Source of the DNA: Anastrepha obliqua
Lineage: Eukaryota > Arthropoda > Insecta > Diptera > Tephritidae
Assembly (NCBI RefSeq): GCF_027943255.1
Contig: NC_072893.1
Location: forward strand, 30,588,001-30,652,000
Direction of reading: 5' to 3'
DNA: 64,000 nucleotides
In this document: in pieces, positions 43,610-55,690 of the stretch
Layout of the letters: each line of letters begins with the position of its first letter
Numbering within the stretch: the first letter of the stretch is position 1
The notes under the pieces: model-generated
Seen by the model: only the letters and a program-made list of their open reading frames with translations
What the model was told of the DNA's origin: nothing
The model's database searches: none
Translations under genes and position numbers: made by a program

Positions 43610-45865
43610 TCGCGCAGCATCGACCTTCTCCAAGTGTTGCTTGGTCGACCGCGGCCTCTGCTCGCTTAGAAATAGAATAAAATAATACAATTCCATTTTG
43701 CAGTGATTCGTTCGAGGCATGAGGGCTATTTAAAAGTCTTCCAACAGGAAAAGTCAATTGCGATTTCCAATGCGAGTCAGAAAGAACTTTCCTTGGGAGG
43801 TGAAGAGCCAAAAGACAGACAACCACAAGCTTGAAGAAGCATTCGCAGTCACATTCTGCACAATTCCAACTTAGTGCCGGCAATAAAAAGTGCTCAAGGT
43901 CAAAAAGCTGGGAATACATCTCAAGAAATGTGTATCTCTAACAAATTAGTGCAACCAAGCTTAGAGCTTTGATTTATTGTTTTTGTTTACAACTTCGTTT
44001 CAGGGATTTTTTCTTAAAAAAGAGACCTATAAAGCAATTTGTTATGAAATAAACCTTCAATTCAAAGTCTTGTATTTAATTTTTGAAACGTGAAACTTAA
44101 ATTCAATGTTCGGATTCAGCTTCGGTGTTCGGCCGAATATTTAGTGACAACAAATATTCGGTTTCGATTTCGCCCTTAATTTCAGCTTCGGTCGGCCACT
44201 AATATGTGCGCATCATATGTACATTTTAACATACTTACGCATATACATATATATCTGTGTACTTTTAATAAAACAACGTAAGTTGACTTAGCACTTTTTC
44301 TCTATTGGGAAATAAATTTGCCTGCCTTTCTCGAAATATGTATTCACTTCAACATTTATAGCCACAGCTTCAGAAAGCATCTTAATAAAATACAATAAAA
44401 ACTGTATTTTACTATGATAAATCAAAATTTATTGACCTCAAAGCAAAACCCATTAAAGTCACATAAGTTGTTTTTTCAAAAACCCACATCCATACACACA
44501 TACTTAAACTGAATCACACATGCGTCCATCTCGCGGTAAAACGTGGTAGGGGACACGTGGATCTCTAGCATATCTGGCATAGCATTAAAAATCAGTGGTG
44601 CAGTTGTTGCACAGAGAGTCCAGACCTGGCATTTTACAAGTGTGCGTACCACTTGACGTTTTCCATATGTTGCTTTTTCATAACTCCTCTGCTTGGTAAA
44701 TGTAATCTGCTTTGTACAACGTCATTGCTTACCAATTTGCACGTTTTTCTTGGTTGCTTCGTTATTTGATTGGCTGACGTCACCGTTTTGGCTTTGCCGG
44801 TCACGCGAGCAGCGCTCAACTCATAACAGCGGCGATAACAGAAATACCGGTTGCGCTGTTATGCGATGTACAAGCGACAGTGGAAAGAGTTGCTTGGTTA
44901 TGATTCAATTATTAAATTTTCTTAAATTAATTAATTTAATAATATATTATAATAACGCTTTTCATGCTAAACTGTAAAAATATTGCCATTGTTATCACTG
45001 AAATGGTATTCGAAAAAACTTTCAGAAAAAATTTAAATTCAACAGACTGCTAATTTTGCGTAAGTTACGCTGATTTGAGGGTAATGCAAATGCATTCAAC
45101 AGATTTTTATGCGGCAGTCTAAAATTTATGCGACGTTGGGCAATAAATCCAGAAAAATTAATGTACCCGTTCACATTCGACAGATTAGCGGCAAAATTAA
45201 CCATCAGCTGTCAAGACTGGGTTGAAAGAAATTGGTTTGATGGATTATTTTAGTGTATTTGATTTGTTTAATTTAATTATTATCAACATGAAGAAAAGGC
45301 AAAGTAACCCCATAGTTAATTAAATCATGCAATTTGCTGCCAGTAATGGACTGTTGAAAAAAATCCGTAAACGATGTCTACTGAGGTTGCAAAAAATTGT
45401 GACAGCAATACGCATGCGAAATTCGATATTAAATTTTATAAAAAGCAATAACTGGCCAAAGTGTCTATGGACACACGCTTTTTTCTGTAATTGAATGTTT
45501 AATTAATATTTTCTAACAAAATGTTTATTAGAATTATGTCCACAAACCACTTTTCTTTGCTGGCGTCCATTTTTTTTAGTTTTTACTTTGACGGCTCTCC
45601 TTACATTCGCAATATAATTATCGATAACACAGAAAACACAGGATTGTACGGAAAAAATACCATTATACTCTAGGATTATTTCATAATCTCGGATTTCGGA
45701 AGTGAAATTTTGTATTTTCGCTTTTAATTACGGATTGGGAGTTAAGCACGAAAAAGCAGATAATCTACCCATATGTGAACCTATTATAAGAAGGATGGTG
45801 AAAGTGGCGAAAACTAAGTCCCAAATTAGTAACAAAAAAGTGTTTATTTTACTTAAATGGAAGAT
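43610..45865. other. Intergenic, unclassified
   Basis: Coding was not recognised. Bases 43620-43920 keep a 104-codon minus frame without domain similarity. Bases 44105-44205 are TTCGG-rich. Bases 44750-44900 (GATTGGCTGACGTCACCG) vaguely recall the repeat pair at 47950 and 57926. Confidence 0.4.
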
Positions 45866-45869
45866 TGAT

Positions 45870-46098
45870 TGGATTTAGGTTGGCGCACTGCCCCTGGCTG
45901 TCGATGAAAGGAGCTCCCAGTGGCCTTAGTCTTCTAGCTTATTTTATATCAATATATATTCTATATTATTATATCAACTGCTCTGGTTGGCTGTAGATAT
46001 CTGCCTGTTGGCGGTCTTATAATGGTATCAAAACGGCGCTTTAGTGCTACTTGAGGAGTGCCAGGTGCACTTCAACCATTTCACCTACCTACCTACTT
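45870..46098 (+). mobile_element. 3' UTR of the ACCTACCT-tailed non-LTR element
   Basis: ATCAAAACGGCGCTTTAGTG then CTACTTGAGGAGTGCCAGGT, and a tail TTTCACCTACCTACCTAC. It matches the inverted end at 43005-43110 and carries no coding part. Confidence 0.65.
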
Positions 46099-46199
46099 AA
46101 ATGGAAACAAAATGCGAACGGCTAAAAAAATAAATTTACATTAATATTTGAAAGCAAACAACATATTTTGGGAACAACGTAAATGAATACAAATAAAAT

Positions 46200-46340
46200 A
46201 AAATACAAATGCAACAAAACCTACTCATCTAACTCCCTCTGGACCCAACCCGTCGAAACAGCATGTTTCCTGGGCCTACCTACCTGTGATATACCCTACA
46301 CTGACGGGGCTTCTATTACTGTTAAAACAACAAATGCAAT
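46200..46340 (+). mobile_element. Jockey-like LINE 3' fragment (copy 3)
   Basis: ACCTACTCATCTAACTCCCT then CTGGACCCAACCCGTCGAAA, CCTGGGCCTACC and a GTTAAAACAACAAATGC end, matching copy 2 at 35750-35890 with a deletion near the stop codon. Confidence 0.7.
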
Positions 46341-46344
46341 TAAA

Positions 46345-47030
46345 AAAAAGAAATAAAAGTTATTAGCAGAAGTTGCCAAGTGTGATTTTAAAACAAAAAA
46401 TGCACTAACTTTATCCAAGAATTATATTTTTTGAATTAATTTTTAATTTAATTTAAAACAATGCGATGTGTTGTTGCAAAGTAGGGACTTAATGAATTCT
46501 ATCAGAGAAGAAGTGTACGTAACTTTGGTGTTTTGAACCCTAAGTAAAATTTTTTCTTACACCATCAACTATTTGACAAACTACCTGTACTTATTTAAAT
46601 TAAATTATTTTTTTTTTATTAGTTTATTATTTTTTAAAGTATTTTTTTATTTGTTAGGGGTGAAAAGATCGGCCTGGCTTGCACATTTTCGTCTGTAAAA
46701 TGCACCGAATTTATATTTGTTGACTTCCATTGTTAACATCCTGTAACTCACAACTGAATAGAGCAAACAAAAGACGGAAAAAGATTATTTTTAGTGCGAA
46801 TTGTCATCTTGACTACGAGTATAAACTTTAAATTGTTTGCTCGATGCTCTACGAAATACCGATCACTACAGCCATTTACCGAGAAAATAAGGGATTTTCC
46901 TTTATTATTATATTTAAAGGGTTTTTTTAATAATTCTTTATTTCGAACTGATTTGTATACAATTTTAATTTATGGATATATTAAAAAACAAAAAACCGCG
47001 GGCACTTACGTGCTCCGAACACTCAATAAG
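46345..47030. other. Intergenic, nothing recognised
   Basis: A/T-rich sequence without domain signals on either strand. Confidence 0.4.
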
Positions 47031-47032
47031 TA

Positions 47033-47144
47033 GTTGTTGTTGTAGCAACCTAAACATTCCCCATACATCCACGGGCAAGGCTGCTGGAATGACAATCCTT
47101 GGCCGAATATAAATCCGGGTCGTTCTGGTAACATGGAACCGACT
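47033..47144 (-). mobile_element. Family S retroposon, 5'-truncated copy
   Basis: The minus strand begins AGTCGGTTCCATGTTACCAG and ends in the complement of GTTGTTGTAGCAACCTAAAC; the hairpin arms are mutated. It overlaps the end of the transposase-like frame described next. Confidence 0.7.
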
Positions 47145-47533
47145 TTCCATGCAGCCGTCGCAGTATCGAATCGTAAGACTTTGCGGTTAAAACTGTTGAA
47201 TACTAGCAGTGTATTGAATTTTTTGGCAGTACTCAGAAATCTGGTGCTGGGCTTTGTTAATACTCCTCTGGACACTTCATCCTCCCATGCGAAGGTAAGC
47301 TCCTTGCGAACATTTTCCGTGAATCTCAGCTTTTTTAGCATGAAACCTAGAATGTATTCGATTGCGCCCTCGTGGAGACTATCCAACTTTTCTCCCTGTC
47401 GTAGCTCGTTGAGAAATACTAGCTCATTGCAAAACGTGAGTTCTTTCAAAATCACCTCATCATCATAAGGAAGAAAGTTTTTTAAATTCTCCACTGATGT
47501 GTCAGTTAGGCGACTCAGGCCACTCAGCTTCAT
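47145..47533 (-). pseudogene. Transposase-like C-terminal fragment (P-element/THAP9-type, tentative)
   Basis: A stop-free minus frame of about 130 codons (MKLSGLSRLTDTS...) contains IEYILGFMLKKLRF then ENVRKELTFAWEDEVSRGVL and TKPSTRFLSTAKKF. The pattern of Y-x-x-G-F/Y near a Lys-rich strand, then SxGxLxxPSxxF, recalls the C-terminal part of P-element and THAP9-like transposases. It has no initiator context and is cut by the family S copy. Family assignment from memory is weak. Confidence 0.4.
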
Positions 47534-47944
47534 TAGTTAGCACGTTACCACGGGTGTTGCGTGCTATGTTTAATTATATATTGCTAAATGACCTCTTGTT
47601 GGGAACTTATGAGAAAGAAGAAACCTAGAAAGTATTTTCGCAACCTATATTTGAAATGCGTCGAGCTTGGATGGTGAAAAAGTTTACAATTTCCTGGTTT
47701 GTCGGGATGTATCCCGTGCCATATTGGTCCTAAATTGCTCCATTTGCCTCCGATACAAACTCTTGAGCAAGCTGTTGCTCATAAGCAAATCCTTTCTTTT
47801 ACTCAACATTTCTAGAACCACAGTTTCCTGCTAAGGTAGCCGATTTTTTAAGAGGGCACGGGAAGTTGTTTACTAAGCAAATTTTTTATTATTGAATAAT
47901 AATTAAATATTGATTTTCTTATATCACGCACTAAATCTCAATTT

Positions 47945-48050
47945 TGTCGTAAAAAACGGCTGTCACTCCCTTGTTACGTCAGCAAATCCGCTGTTTCCTT
48001 CAAAATCGCTGAGCGCCGGTTAACAGTCAGATGTTAGTCATAGCTTGCAG
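47945..48050. repeat. Dispersed repeat R2, copy 1
   Basis: CCCTTGTTACGTCAGCAAAT then CCGCTGTTTCCTTC and GCCGGTTAACAGTCAGATGT parallel 57926-58015 (CCCTTATTACGTCAGCAAAT then CAGCTGATTTCTTC, CGCCGATTAACGGATCGATG). Confidence 0.6.
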
Positions 48051-48199
48051 ATTTAATCGTTTGAGTACTTGCTGCTAACTCCCACACATAAACTGCTATT
48101 TTAATCATTCGTAAGTATATATTTTTTTATTATACAATAAATAAAATTAAAATAAATAAAAATATAAATTTTAGTTTTTATAAATTGTTATTAATATCA

Positions 48200-48560
48200 T
48201 ATGACGCGGCCGCCGCATCCGAATGGGTTGGTGCGTGACTACCATTCGGAATTCAGAGAGTACGTAGGTTCGAATCTCGGTGAAACACCAAAATGTAGAA
48301 AAAGTTTTTGAAGTGAAACTTCTTAGGCGTCGATGGACGAGCGAGAATGAAGAGTAAAATTTCAAGACCATGCAACGTTTTGGGCATTTTCGTTCCGCGA
48401 GAGAGAAAAAAGATATAACGTAGAGGAAAAGGAGAGAGAGAGAGCTATACGTTATACATTAGATACACTTTAGGGTATTTTTCCTGAGTTTTTCCTTGTG
48501 GTTGCTAATTTCTAGTGAGGCAATGACAAACCCCCGAGTGTATTTCTGCCATGAAAAAGC
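48200..48560 (+). mobile_element. Family T SINE, diverged copy
   Basis: The head ATCCGAATGGGTTGGTGCGT (48217) has the box A region partly decayed and box B GGTTCGAATCT at 48267-48277 intact. The middle is replaced by unrelated purine-rich sequence (GAGAGAGAGAGAGC), and the body resumes at GAGTGTATTTCTGCCATGAA then AAAGCTCC (48536-48563). Confidence 0.65.
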
Positions 48561-48636
48561 TCCAATTAATTAATGCAATTACATAATAAATTTATATATT
48601 TATGCACAAAACTATATGTATACATTTTTATGTACA

Positions 48637-48850
48637 GGGTGGGCCATATAGCGTTTGCTTTTTGAACCACCTATTTTTTTTTTTTTTGAGAATAGTAACA
48701 CAAATGTCATGTCAAATGTGTTCATAATTTACTTAAAGGTTTGACATATCAATATTAAGAGGCTTCTTTTAATAGAAAACTTTTTATCATTTAAAAAGTG
48801 AACATTTCAATAAATCTTCTTTTAAATCCTATATTTTAGTTATAACGGAG
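48637..48850 (+). mobile_element. Tc1/mariner-type 5' end fragment
   Basis: ACAGGGTGGGCCATATAGCG then TTTGCTTTTTGAACCACCTA is the terminal repeat type seen on insect Tc3-like elements. Only about 200 bp remain; no transposase follows. Confidence 0.5.
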
Positions 48851-49359
48851 ACTAAATACATGGGACATACGGCTATGCAGCAAGCAGTATACAACCCAAA
48901 AAATTATTTCAGTAAAAACATGCATAACATGCGTACTTATATTTCATAATTTTCACACACTTAAAAAATGTACATACACATGTACAAAGCTTGCCTTGAG
49001 CAAATGATCAAAAAGACAATCCAATTGCTCAATCCAACACTTCGCTCCACTGTTTATTCGGATGGGTTTTTGTTCATTGCTGACGTTGTTTGCACTGAGA
49101 TTCCGACATCCCATGAGCGCTCTCACTTAAACACACTCTTTTTAGCGGGTCTGTTATAACCGACTAGTTTACGCCACCGTTGCGCTGTTGGTCAAATATG
49201 CCTATGTACATGAAGTGAAGTCGGCATCGCTGTTCGCTGTTCTCTGTTCGCAGTTTGCTGTTATTTCTTTCTCCTCTGCTGTTGACGCTCTGCTATCACA
49301 TAGCAACATATCAAATTCATGACTCTGTGCTTGCTGGTGTGCGCTGGTTCCCTGCAAGG

Positions 49360-50298
49360 CAGCAGATAATTTCAGTTATTTTCAGTTAGTTTTCGGCTTT
49401 CAATGAGTACGTTAGTCCAACTGGGCAATTGGTCGTTTAGTTCGTTTTGACTTTGTTTGTTGAAACGTCGTTTGCCGTCTGCCGTCTGTCGTTCCTTCGC
49501 TCTTTGGATTTCTGTGAGCGTCGCAGCTGCAGTGCTTGTATATTTTGTTATTGTAAGTGGGTTGCATTCAGCATTCGTGTGCCCTCGAAGTTTTTGAAAG
49601 CTAGTTAGCAGCAGCAGCAACAGCAACAGCAGAAGAAATCAACGTCGTTGGCAACGTAGCCATCATCATTGTGTTTATTTGTGGATTGAGCTGTGCAGCA
49701 TCGAATACCTCTCGCCGCAGAGTAAGGCGTACATTATATGTATATATGTACATGTGCATATACAGAAATATACAAAGTTATAAAATATAACCTAGTCGCC
49801 ATAAAGCAGCGACAGTATCAAATTCATTCGAATTCAGTACTGTGAGTATAGAGTTGCCGTTCGTAGTGCAGTAATTCGTGTAAGACTGCCTTTTTTCCTC
49901 AAAACTTTGTATGGTTTCGCAATTGGTGCCGTAGTTGATGTCGCCGCACTGACTTTCGAAGCCTATCAAGTCATTTGAGTTTTACTGTGGAAATATTCAC
50001 GCCGCGCAATCTAAGTCATTCCGCTCTACCGCAAGGTGTGGGGAAATCGATCGATTACGTAGCATCGCGTATTTCAACGTGTGCGTGTGTGTATGTTAAA
50101 GTGATTTGAAGAAAATTATTTTTTTTTTTTACCTATTAGGTTTATATATCTAACTGGCTTCAAAAAAACTTAATGTGGAAGTGGTAAAACTAAAAAGAAT
50201 TGAAAACTACTAAATAAAGATATTAAAAAAAGCGTGAAAACGCAAATAAAACTGAAAATTACGTTATTCGTAATACATAGAAACAGTTTTATTACGGT
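49360..50298 (+). promoter_or_regulatory. Putative stx promoter and 5' leader
   Basis: Two initiator-like TCAGTT motifs lie at 49372-49377 and 49382-49387 (adenosines at 49374 and 49384), without an obvious TATA box. The leader is rich in CAG/CTG words (49606-49632) and short upstream ATGs. It may contain an intron: a good donor GCAGAGTAAGG (GT at 49722) and an acceptor with a long T run and CCTATTAG ending about 50139. An in-frame TAG at 50278-50280 precedes the chosen start codon. Transcript start and leader splicing are inference. Confidence 0.35.
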
Positions 50299-50978
50299 AT
50301 GGAAAAATCTTCCGATTCAGCGACTACCCCGCCGTCGACGTCGTCGTCAAGTGCTCACGTTAGCGGAGCATCATCGACGTCGAAGTCGACAAACAATGAA
50401 AACGTCGTGAATCCATGTGAAAACGGTAGTACGTCAGTGAGTAGTTATAGAATGTCACCACCTCCCCCTAAAATGTCCTATAGACCAGCAAATATTACCA
50501 GTAAATCGAATATAGAGTGTAAACCATCACTATTATCAATAATGTCGGCATCAAGATTACCTAGGCAGGAGGCCGAGAGCAGAGCTGGGACTGCGAATGC
50601 TGTTACTTCCGCTACCACTTCCACTAGTAATGCCTCCTCCTCCTCGCCCTCCTCTTGTTCGCCGATATCCACATCCCTCACCGCAAACAGTAATGCTTCG
50701 TCATCTTTAACAAATACTGCCACGGTTAGACATGGCGCCTTCATACCACCCCCGCGCACGATGCCAGTGAGCGGCTCACTGGCAGCTACGACATTACAGC
50801 ACACAACGTCGCCACATGCTGTACAACTACCCCACATCAACTTAAATATTAACACCACGACTGGTGGTAATTTTGGTGTGACAGTGGACCCTCAAATCTC
50901 GGTGGAGAACTTAAAGAAGATAATTGCTAAGAAGCTAAAGGTGGCCAAGGATCGAATTTGTTTGCTGCATCGTGAAAA
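50299..50978 (+). CDS. stx: Midnolin/Stuxnet homologue, first coding exon (3' part outside window)
   Basis: 226 codons plus two bases before donor GTGAGT at 50979. The start is the first ATG after an in-frame TAG (50278), with G at -3 and +4. Residues 1-175 are Ser/Thr/Asn/Ala-rich with Pro patches (SPPPPKMSYRP, PPPRTMPVSG) and look disordered. Residues 180-226 are the first half of a ubiquitin-like domain: INLNINTTTGGNFGVTVDP, then ENLKKIIAKKLKVAKDRICL and LHRE. This follows midnolin (MSLAIHSTTG, LRKRLSQRLKVPKERLALLH). Midnolin-type proteins deliver nuclear substrates to the proteasome without ubiquitination; fly Stuxnet does so for Polycomb. The Ubl is split by the phase-2 intron, and its second half was not found in the window. 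Confidence 0.85.
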
Positions 50979-52302
50979 GTGAGTAGCTGGAAATATTTGA
51001 AACTTTTTTGCCTAAATGTAAATATGTGTGTAATTTCCAATTGATAGGAGACTATATAAGTGGCGACGTGTATTGTGCATAGAGAGGTGCAAGACGCTAG
51101 TTTAATAGTAGAGGCGTGTCTTGATATTTTTTATTTAGATATACATACATACATACAATTATCAAGAAAAAAGTAGTGAATTATTGTTTAGCATATGGGA
51201 GCATTAATTTGTCTTCTAGGTAAAATATTTGAACATAATTAATTTACCTGCCTGCGCTGTGAACCACAAGATTCGTATAAATGCATGTGCGGGTAGGTGC
51301 GCGTACGTACCTGCAAATTTATCCATGCATTTATATGTATGTATGCAAGTATGTGTGTTCCGTATGTTTTTTTTTTTTTGAATAGCTATAAAATCGCATT
51401 TTTTTATTTAATACTCTAATTGTTTTACTGGAGCTGCACTTATTTCTGTATGGACAAGCAGAAATTGTGAGAAAAGAGTTTTTTTCGAAGGAAATACCGT
51501 TTAATGCCTTTATGTGCACATACATATGTAGACAATTTCCAGGCTTTAATTCAACGTTGACGTACTGCCTGAGCCTGAGCCTCATCCAAATGAATGATAT
51601 TGATTCTATACAAAGCCTGAACAAACAGCAACCAACAACCGACCAACACACGGTGGCGACAGCAAGCTCTGGCATGGAAAACGAAATGGCCGCGCTGTTG
51701 GCCATTATTCTCTCTTTGCCCGTGGTAGCGCTGGTTCACCACGGCAAAGCTTATACGAATACATACCTACTATACAAAAAACATGATTCCATTTTGACAA
51801 TTGAAGCAGGCTGCAACAGCAACAGCCACACTGCCACGGCAACCTCAGCAGCATACTTTTTGCGTTTCTATGTACATCCGTTTTTTCGTCGTAATAGTAG
51901 CTCCCGACCGACCAGTCAGCCTGCCTGCCTGACTGCCTGCTTGTGCCAGCCAGCTCTTCATTATGCTTTGTGTGATAGTCGTTGCCACACACACTTATGT
52001 TTGTTTGTACGCATTTGTGTCTTCTCGTACTTGTTTGCCATGTTCATTTGTATGCTACTGCCGCTGTTATGGTTTGCTGCCTCTCCAAAGTACTCAGCAA
52101 TATTGCTGTAGCAAGTAACTATGCAATATGATGCGGCAATACAGTGTTTTTTTATGACACTACACTGAATTCCTCTTCCATGCAGCTTGGCTCTTGAGTG
52201 TATTTACACTCATCCTTCAGTTGTGTGTATATACACCTGCGTTCACAATAATAGCAGCGCAACATAGTGCAAAGTTTTGACTAGTTAGTTCTTTTTTGTT
52301 TT

Positions 52303-53380
52303 AATTTTTTTTTTTTAATTTTTGTAATTTAAATTATTTTTTTTTTATTATTTTTTTTTTTTAATTTTTTTTTTTTAATTTTTGTAATTTAAATTATTTT
52401 TTTTTTATTATTTTTTTTTTTTTTAATTTGAATTATTTATTATTTTTTTAATTTTTTTTTATTTGTTTTTTTAATTTTTTTTTTTTTTTTTTTTAATTTT
52501 TTTTTTTTTTTTTTTTTTAATTTTTTTACATAAAAATGTGGTTCACACCACAACAAAATCTACATATATACATATGTGACTTGGAGCTTAAAAATTTGAA
52601 TCAAATTTCAAAAAAGTCAAAAATTTTCCGCATTCTCAACAAAAAAAATATTAAAAATCAACGCGAATTTTGAGCTACGTTAAACAGACGCAAAATTTAA
52701 TAACTACATAACTAGATTTTTCTAAAAGTTCTGATTAGAAGATTTGAAATTCTCATAAAAATTTGTTGGCTTTTTTTTTAATTTTATCCAAATTTGTTGA
52801 CTTGAAGTTATATGGTTTGTATTGTAGCACAAAATATATTTCGACAAAACAAAAACTGAATAAAGAATAATTTGAAATTTTTATAAAAATTTCTCGGGTT
52901 TTTTTTTATTTTAGTACAAATTTTTATATAAATTTGTTGTTTTTTTTTTTTAATTTTGTACAAATTTTTATAAAAATTTGTTTTTTTTTTAATTTTGTAC
53001 AAATTTTTGATTTTTTTTTTTTAATTTTGAACAAATTTGTATACAAATTTTTTGATTTTTTTTTTTCATTTTTGTGCAAATTTTTATAAAAATTTCTTGG
53101 TTTTTTTAATTTTGTACAATTTTTTTTTATTTCGTTTTATTTTGTACACATTTTTTTATTTTTTTTTTATTTTGTACAAATTTTTATAAAATTTTTTTTT
53201 ATTTTTTCTTTTTAATTTTGTACAAATTTTTATAAAAATTTGTTTTTTTTTAATTTGTACAAATTTTTTAATTTTTTCTTTTTAATTTTGTACAAATTTT
53301 TACGCAAATTTTTTGATTTTTTTTTAGTTGTTTACAATTTTTTTCATTTTTTTTCATTTTGTTTACAACGTTTTAGCATA
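52303..53380 (+). repeat. T-rich tandem arrays in stx intron
   Basis: Bases 52303-52362 and 52363-52422 are an exact 60-bp tandem duplication. From about 52900 to 53340 a unit near 45-60 bp with AATTTTGTACAAATTTTTAT and AAAAATTTG plus a T-run repeats imperfectly at least seven times. It is flanked by pure T-runs. Confidence 0.75.
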
Positions 53381-53610
53381 AAATATATTTGTGCAAAAGA
53401 AAAAACTAAATAAAACATTAATAGTCAAAACTTTATTTATTATAAACAAAGCTGTATATACTGCAATATAACACAAAAAAGCTCCATAAGCATAGAAGAT
53501 ATGATAGGATAAAACCTGGCGCCTTTCCAATTCGTCATGACGTCACTGCTACGAATAATCAGTCATTGCGTCATGGGCAAAAATAACAGAACTAACTGTA
53601 TTGGAAGAGG

Positions 53611-53736
53611 TTGTTGTTGTTGTAGCAGCATAAATATTCCCCATACATATTTGGGGAATGTCCCTGAAGTGACCCTCCTTAGCCGGATATAATTCTGGCT
53701 CGTTCCCTTTACACAGAGCCGACTGCCGTGGGAACG
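53611..53736 (-). mobile_element. Family S retroposon, full-length copy
   Basis: The minus strand starts CGTTCCCACGGCAGTCGGCT (53736 downward), with hairpin ATTCCCCAAATATGTATGGG, and ends in a (CAA)n tail (sense TTGTTGTTGTTGTAGCAGCA at 53611). No convincing target duplication was found. Confidence 0.75.
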
Positions 53737-55259
53737 TGCTTCCGCGAAAGTAAAAAAATCGGACTCTAAGAAATTTTCCGAATGCGTTTTTTATTGATCT
53801 GAACACTAGTCATTTTCATCCAAGTACACTGCGAATGAAAATATTGATTAATGGTACAGTACGAGTGAGCGCAATGAGCGAGTAATTATGCCAGAGGAAG
53901 GATTTTTCTTAGTTGAATTCTGATCAATTGTGCATCGATAATTGAGCTACAAGAAAATCCCTTTAAACGTGAAAATGCATTTTTCCCCATTTTAATAATT
54001 TTTTTTTTTTTTTTTGAAAAATATCGCACAAGTAGCGAAATTTTTGACGATTTGGCAACGTTAATATTTGATAGCAGTAAGACTATTTAAAAAGTATAGT
54101 ATTTTTGAGAACAAGGGAAGATGTGGAAGAAGTTGTAAAGTGTTTTAATGGTGGCAAAATGGCATTGACGTGAACGCAAACTGTTGGGCAGTAATTTTTA
54201 TTTCCAATGAAAAGGCGAATTTAAGGGGTGCTGCAAAAATTATTATAATTCAACCCTACAAAACACTTGGTTCAAGTTTTGCCACTTTTAACGAATTACA
54301 TACATACATATATGAAACCAATAAGTACTGAAAGAAAAACAGAAATCTTGAAGAACGGTTTTAGACTTAGTATAGAAATCGGCAATTTCTTGAATTCAAT
54401 ATTAAGTGGCAAACCTTTTCGTATATTTAAATCATCGCATATATCCCGGCTATCATTTCGATATGCTTGGAGAAACTGTGATGTCTGGCAAATAACTGTA
54501 CTTACTAATCCAATATATGTATGTGCACACTTACATACATGCATACATACATACATATGCATGTAGGCATAGCTACGTTAAAGGCCGTGACAAACTTATG
54601 CGTACAAATTTAAACCAACTTACCAGGTTACAAATATATTAGATACATACATATGTTAAATATAAATGTGTTGTTGTAGCTGTTAAGGCAGTGGTTTTGC
54701 TTTTCAAAAGTTTAAATTTAATTTGACTGAATTTTTTGTATTTAAACAGACTTTGTATTACGAGTATTTTACAGATTGATTTTTTACCTAAAAATTTAAT
54801 TTAGATTATTTTTGTGCAACTCGGTTTTGTTCTGAACTATGACGACTCTAGCCAATTCCGCTTTTACGAGCATTTCAGAAACATGGGGAGAAACCTAATG
54901 ATGTTTTTTTATTGTCAGTGTTGCCCATTTTCTTCCGTATGACAAATACTCGAAAGGTGTTGCGCATTTTCTTCTTATGAAAAAAAGATCATTTTCTCTA
55001 TATACCGAATGCTTGACATTTTTTTATATGTAGAAAATGCGCAACACTGAAGGAAAAATTATTAAAAATCAACGAGAATTTTGTGAGCCACTCTAAATTA
55101 ACACTTCATTATATTAGATTTAATTAGGCTAACTGTATTTCCAATTTGTTTCATTTTAATTCTGATTAAAAAGTTTAACATTTTGATGAACACTTTTCGT
55201 CAATTTTTTATAAATCTTGTACAAAGTTTGAAACTTGGATTAGTATGGTTTTCCAATAG

Positions 55260-55690
55260 AATGAACTATATTTTTATAAAAAAAGATGTGTAATTAAAAT
55301 TCAGTCGAAAAAAAAATTAAATTTAAATTAATTTGAATTTTTGCTCTGTGAAAAATTTGCCCCTGTAATCTAATTAAAATTAAAAAAATAAAAATTCATT
55401 AGGAACAAAAAAAAATTATTTGGAAAGAAAAATAAAACTAAATTTGAAAAAAAGTATAAAAATAAATTTGAGAAAAAATATAAATTTGAAAAAAAAAAAT
55501 TTAATTAATTTGAAAAAAATTGTCAATCTAATTAAAATTCAATGGGGGGAAAAAATAAAAATTAATTTGAAACAAAACAAAATTTATTTGGAAAAAAACA
55601 AATAAAAATAAATTTATTTGAAAAAAAAAATTAGATTTGAAACATAATTTAAATTAATTTGAAAAAAAAAAAACAAAAATTGTCAATCGC
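55260..55690. repeat. A-rich degenerate repeat
   Basis: Repeated AAATTAATTTGAAAAAAAAA variants with TTGTCAATC inserts at 55521 and 55679. The Lys/Asn-rich frame in it is not a gene. Confidence 0.65.

Noticed and set aside
51467..52111. 214-codon + frame in stx intron
   Set aside because: No domain, Cys/Leu/His-rich composition from CTG/TGC words, poor start context and no continuity with the stx exon (joining at the nearby AG gives an early stop).
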